Origin: [Eubacterium] cellulosolvens LD2006
GTDB taxonomy: Bacteria; Bacillota; Clostridia; Lachnospirales; Lachnospiraceae
Reading direction: 5' to 3'
Length of the DNA: 64,000 nucleotides
Assembly: GCF_000621585.1 (NCBI RefSeq)
Contig: NZ_KK211309.1
Location: forward strand, 436,244-500,243
Under the pieces are notes generated by a model. It saw only the letters and a program-made list of their open reading frames with translations, ran no database searches and had not been told where the DNA came from. Below, piece by piece: positions 63,433 to 64,000 of this stretch (position 1 is its first letter; every line of letters starts with the position of its first letter). Both the position numbers and the translations under genes were made by a program.

Positions 63433-64000
63433 TTATCGTTTTACTTCGAATTTGTAGCCGATGCCCCAGACCGTAGCGAGCGACCAGTGCTTGTTGCCCG
63501 GGATTTTCTCACGCAGACGCTTGATGTGCACATCCACGGTTCTGGTGTCTCCGACATATTCGTAGCCCCAGATGTTGTCCAGAAGCTGTTCTCTTGTAAA
63601 CACCTGGTTCGGTGAGGAGGCGAGGAAATACAGAAGCTCCAGCTCCTTCGGAGGCATCTCCAGCGTATTGCCCTTGTATACGACAGAGTAGTTCGTGAGA
63701 TTCACGGTAAGATCCGGGAACTCCACCATTTTTTCCGACGGAGCGGCCGTTTCGGTGACGATCGTCGGCACCGGCTGGAAGCGACGGAGAACGGCCTTGA
63801 CTCTGGCCACAAGCTCCTTGGAGTCGAAAGGCTTGATCATGTAGTCGTCCGCACCCATCTCGAGACCGAGAACCTTGTCAAAGACCTCGCCCTTTGCGGA
63901 GAGCATGATGATCGGTACATTGGATTTGTGCCGCACCTCGCGGCAGACTTCATATCCGTCCATGCCCGGAAGCATGAGATCGAGCAGGATCAGATCCGGA
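63433..64000 (-). CDS. OmpR/PhoB-type response regulator (N-terminus beyond window)
   Basis: 189 residues visible. The receiver part includes phospho-acceptor Asp in LILLDLMLPGMDG, Ser in IIMLSAKG and Lys in YMIKPFD; after a linker comes a winged-helix DNA-binding domain (about last 95 residues: PPKELELLYFLASSPNQVFTRE, DTRTVDVHIKRLREKIP, and VWGIGYKFE). Partner of the adjacent kinase. About 40-50 N-terminal residues lie outside the window. Confidence 0.95.
   Translation of the reverse strand, partial: PDLILLDLMLPGMDGYEVCREVRHKSNVPIIMLSAKGEVFDKVLGLEMGADDYMIKPFDSKELVARVKAVLRRFQPVPTIVTETAAPSEKMVEFPDLTVNLTNYSVVYKGNTLEMPPKELELLYFLASSPNQVFTREQLLDNIWGYEYVGDTRTVDVHIKRLREKIPGNKHWSLATVWGIGYKFEVKR

Overview
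The window looks like a chromosomal segment of an anaerobic Gram-positive Clostridia, most likely Lachnospiraceae. This is inferred from gene content: DUF4358 and DUF5688 proteins, a tandem glycine riboswitch in front of an alanine/glycine:cation symporter, an operon order without plasmid or phage genes, AGGAGG-type ribosome binding sites, and tRNA genes without encoded CCA. No rRNA, IS element, prophage or CRISPR array was seen. Almost all genes are on the + strand; the exceptions are an XRE regulator, a PrsW-like protease, a GH26 enzyme and a terminal two-component system.

Layout. 1-5460: F1Fo ATP synthase operon (end of c, then b, alpha, gamma, beta, epsilon). It has no separate delta gene; a delta C-terminal-like domain is fused to the front of alpha. 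5864-8314: DegV lipid-binding protein and an NSS symporter. 8458-12200: XRE regulator, a TPM-domain/zinc-ribbon pair resembling Bacillus YdjH/YdjG, and a PrsW-like protease. 12436-15583: a diguanylate cyclase, then a tandem glycine riboswitch controlling an AgcS symporter. 16671-26390: a galactoside-utilisation locus (TetR, GH2, an unusual GT-B-like protein, GPH permease, GH36 alpha-galactosidase, galactokinase). 26420-28370: second diguanylate cyclase, flavin reductase-like protein, tRNA-Leu. 28715-36945: carAB, uppP, a small exporter, pspA with an SPFH/zinc-ribbon partner (YdjI-like), nrdR. 37210-41944: aminotransferase, patatin, YqeG phosphatase, efp, DUF5688, tRNA-Arg. 42214-51687: lysine-rich membrane protein, RluF-like, ligA, metA, GH26, pepT, RlmD-like, tRNA-Gly. 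51840-57379: a cell-surface O-acetylation cluster (two SGNH proteins, DUF4358, MBOAT, DHHW). 57467-64000: fructokinase, VanW protein, AIR-synthase-like protein, trmL and a histidine kinase/response regulator pair (the regulator is cut by the window end).

The most notable observations are: (1) the delta-domain/alpha fusion with loss of a free delta subunit; (2) a family of dispersed, modular hairpin repeats (at least six loci) whose leader hairpins differ in sequence but keep pairing by compensatory changes, nearly always placed directly behind intrinsic terminators, with one sub-type ending in its own hairpin plus T-run; (3) a perfect 30-bp palindrome over the -10 box of the pspA promoter, with the four components of the Bacillus PspA-YdjGHI membrane-stress module split over two loci 24 kb apart; (4) a leader with mutually exclusive pairings before metA; and (5) a GT-B-like protein of unknown role translationally coupled inside a galactoside-degradation operon.

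All calls are by reading the sequence; no database search was run. Start sites were moved downstream of the longest possible start in several genes where a good ribosome binding site decides.
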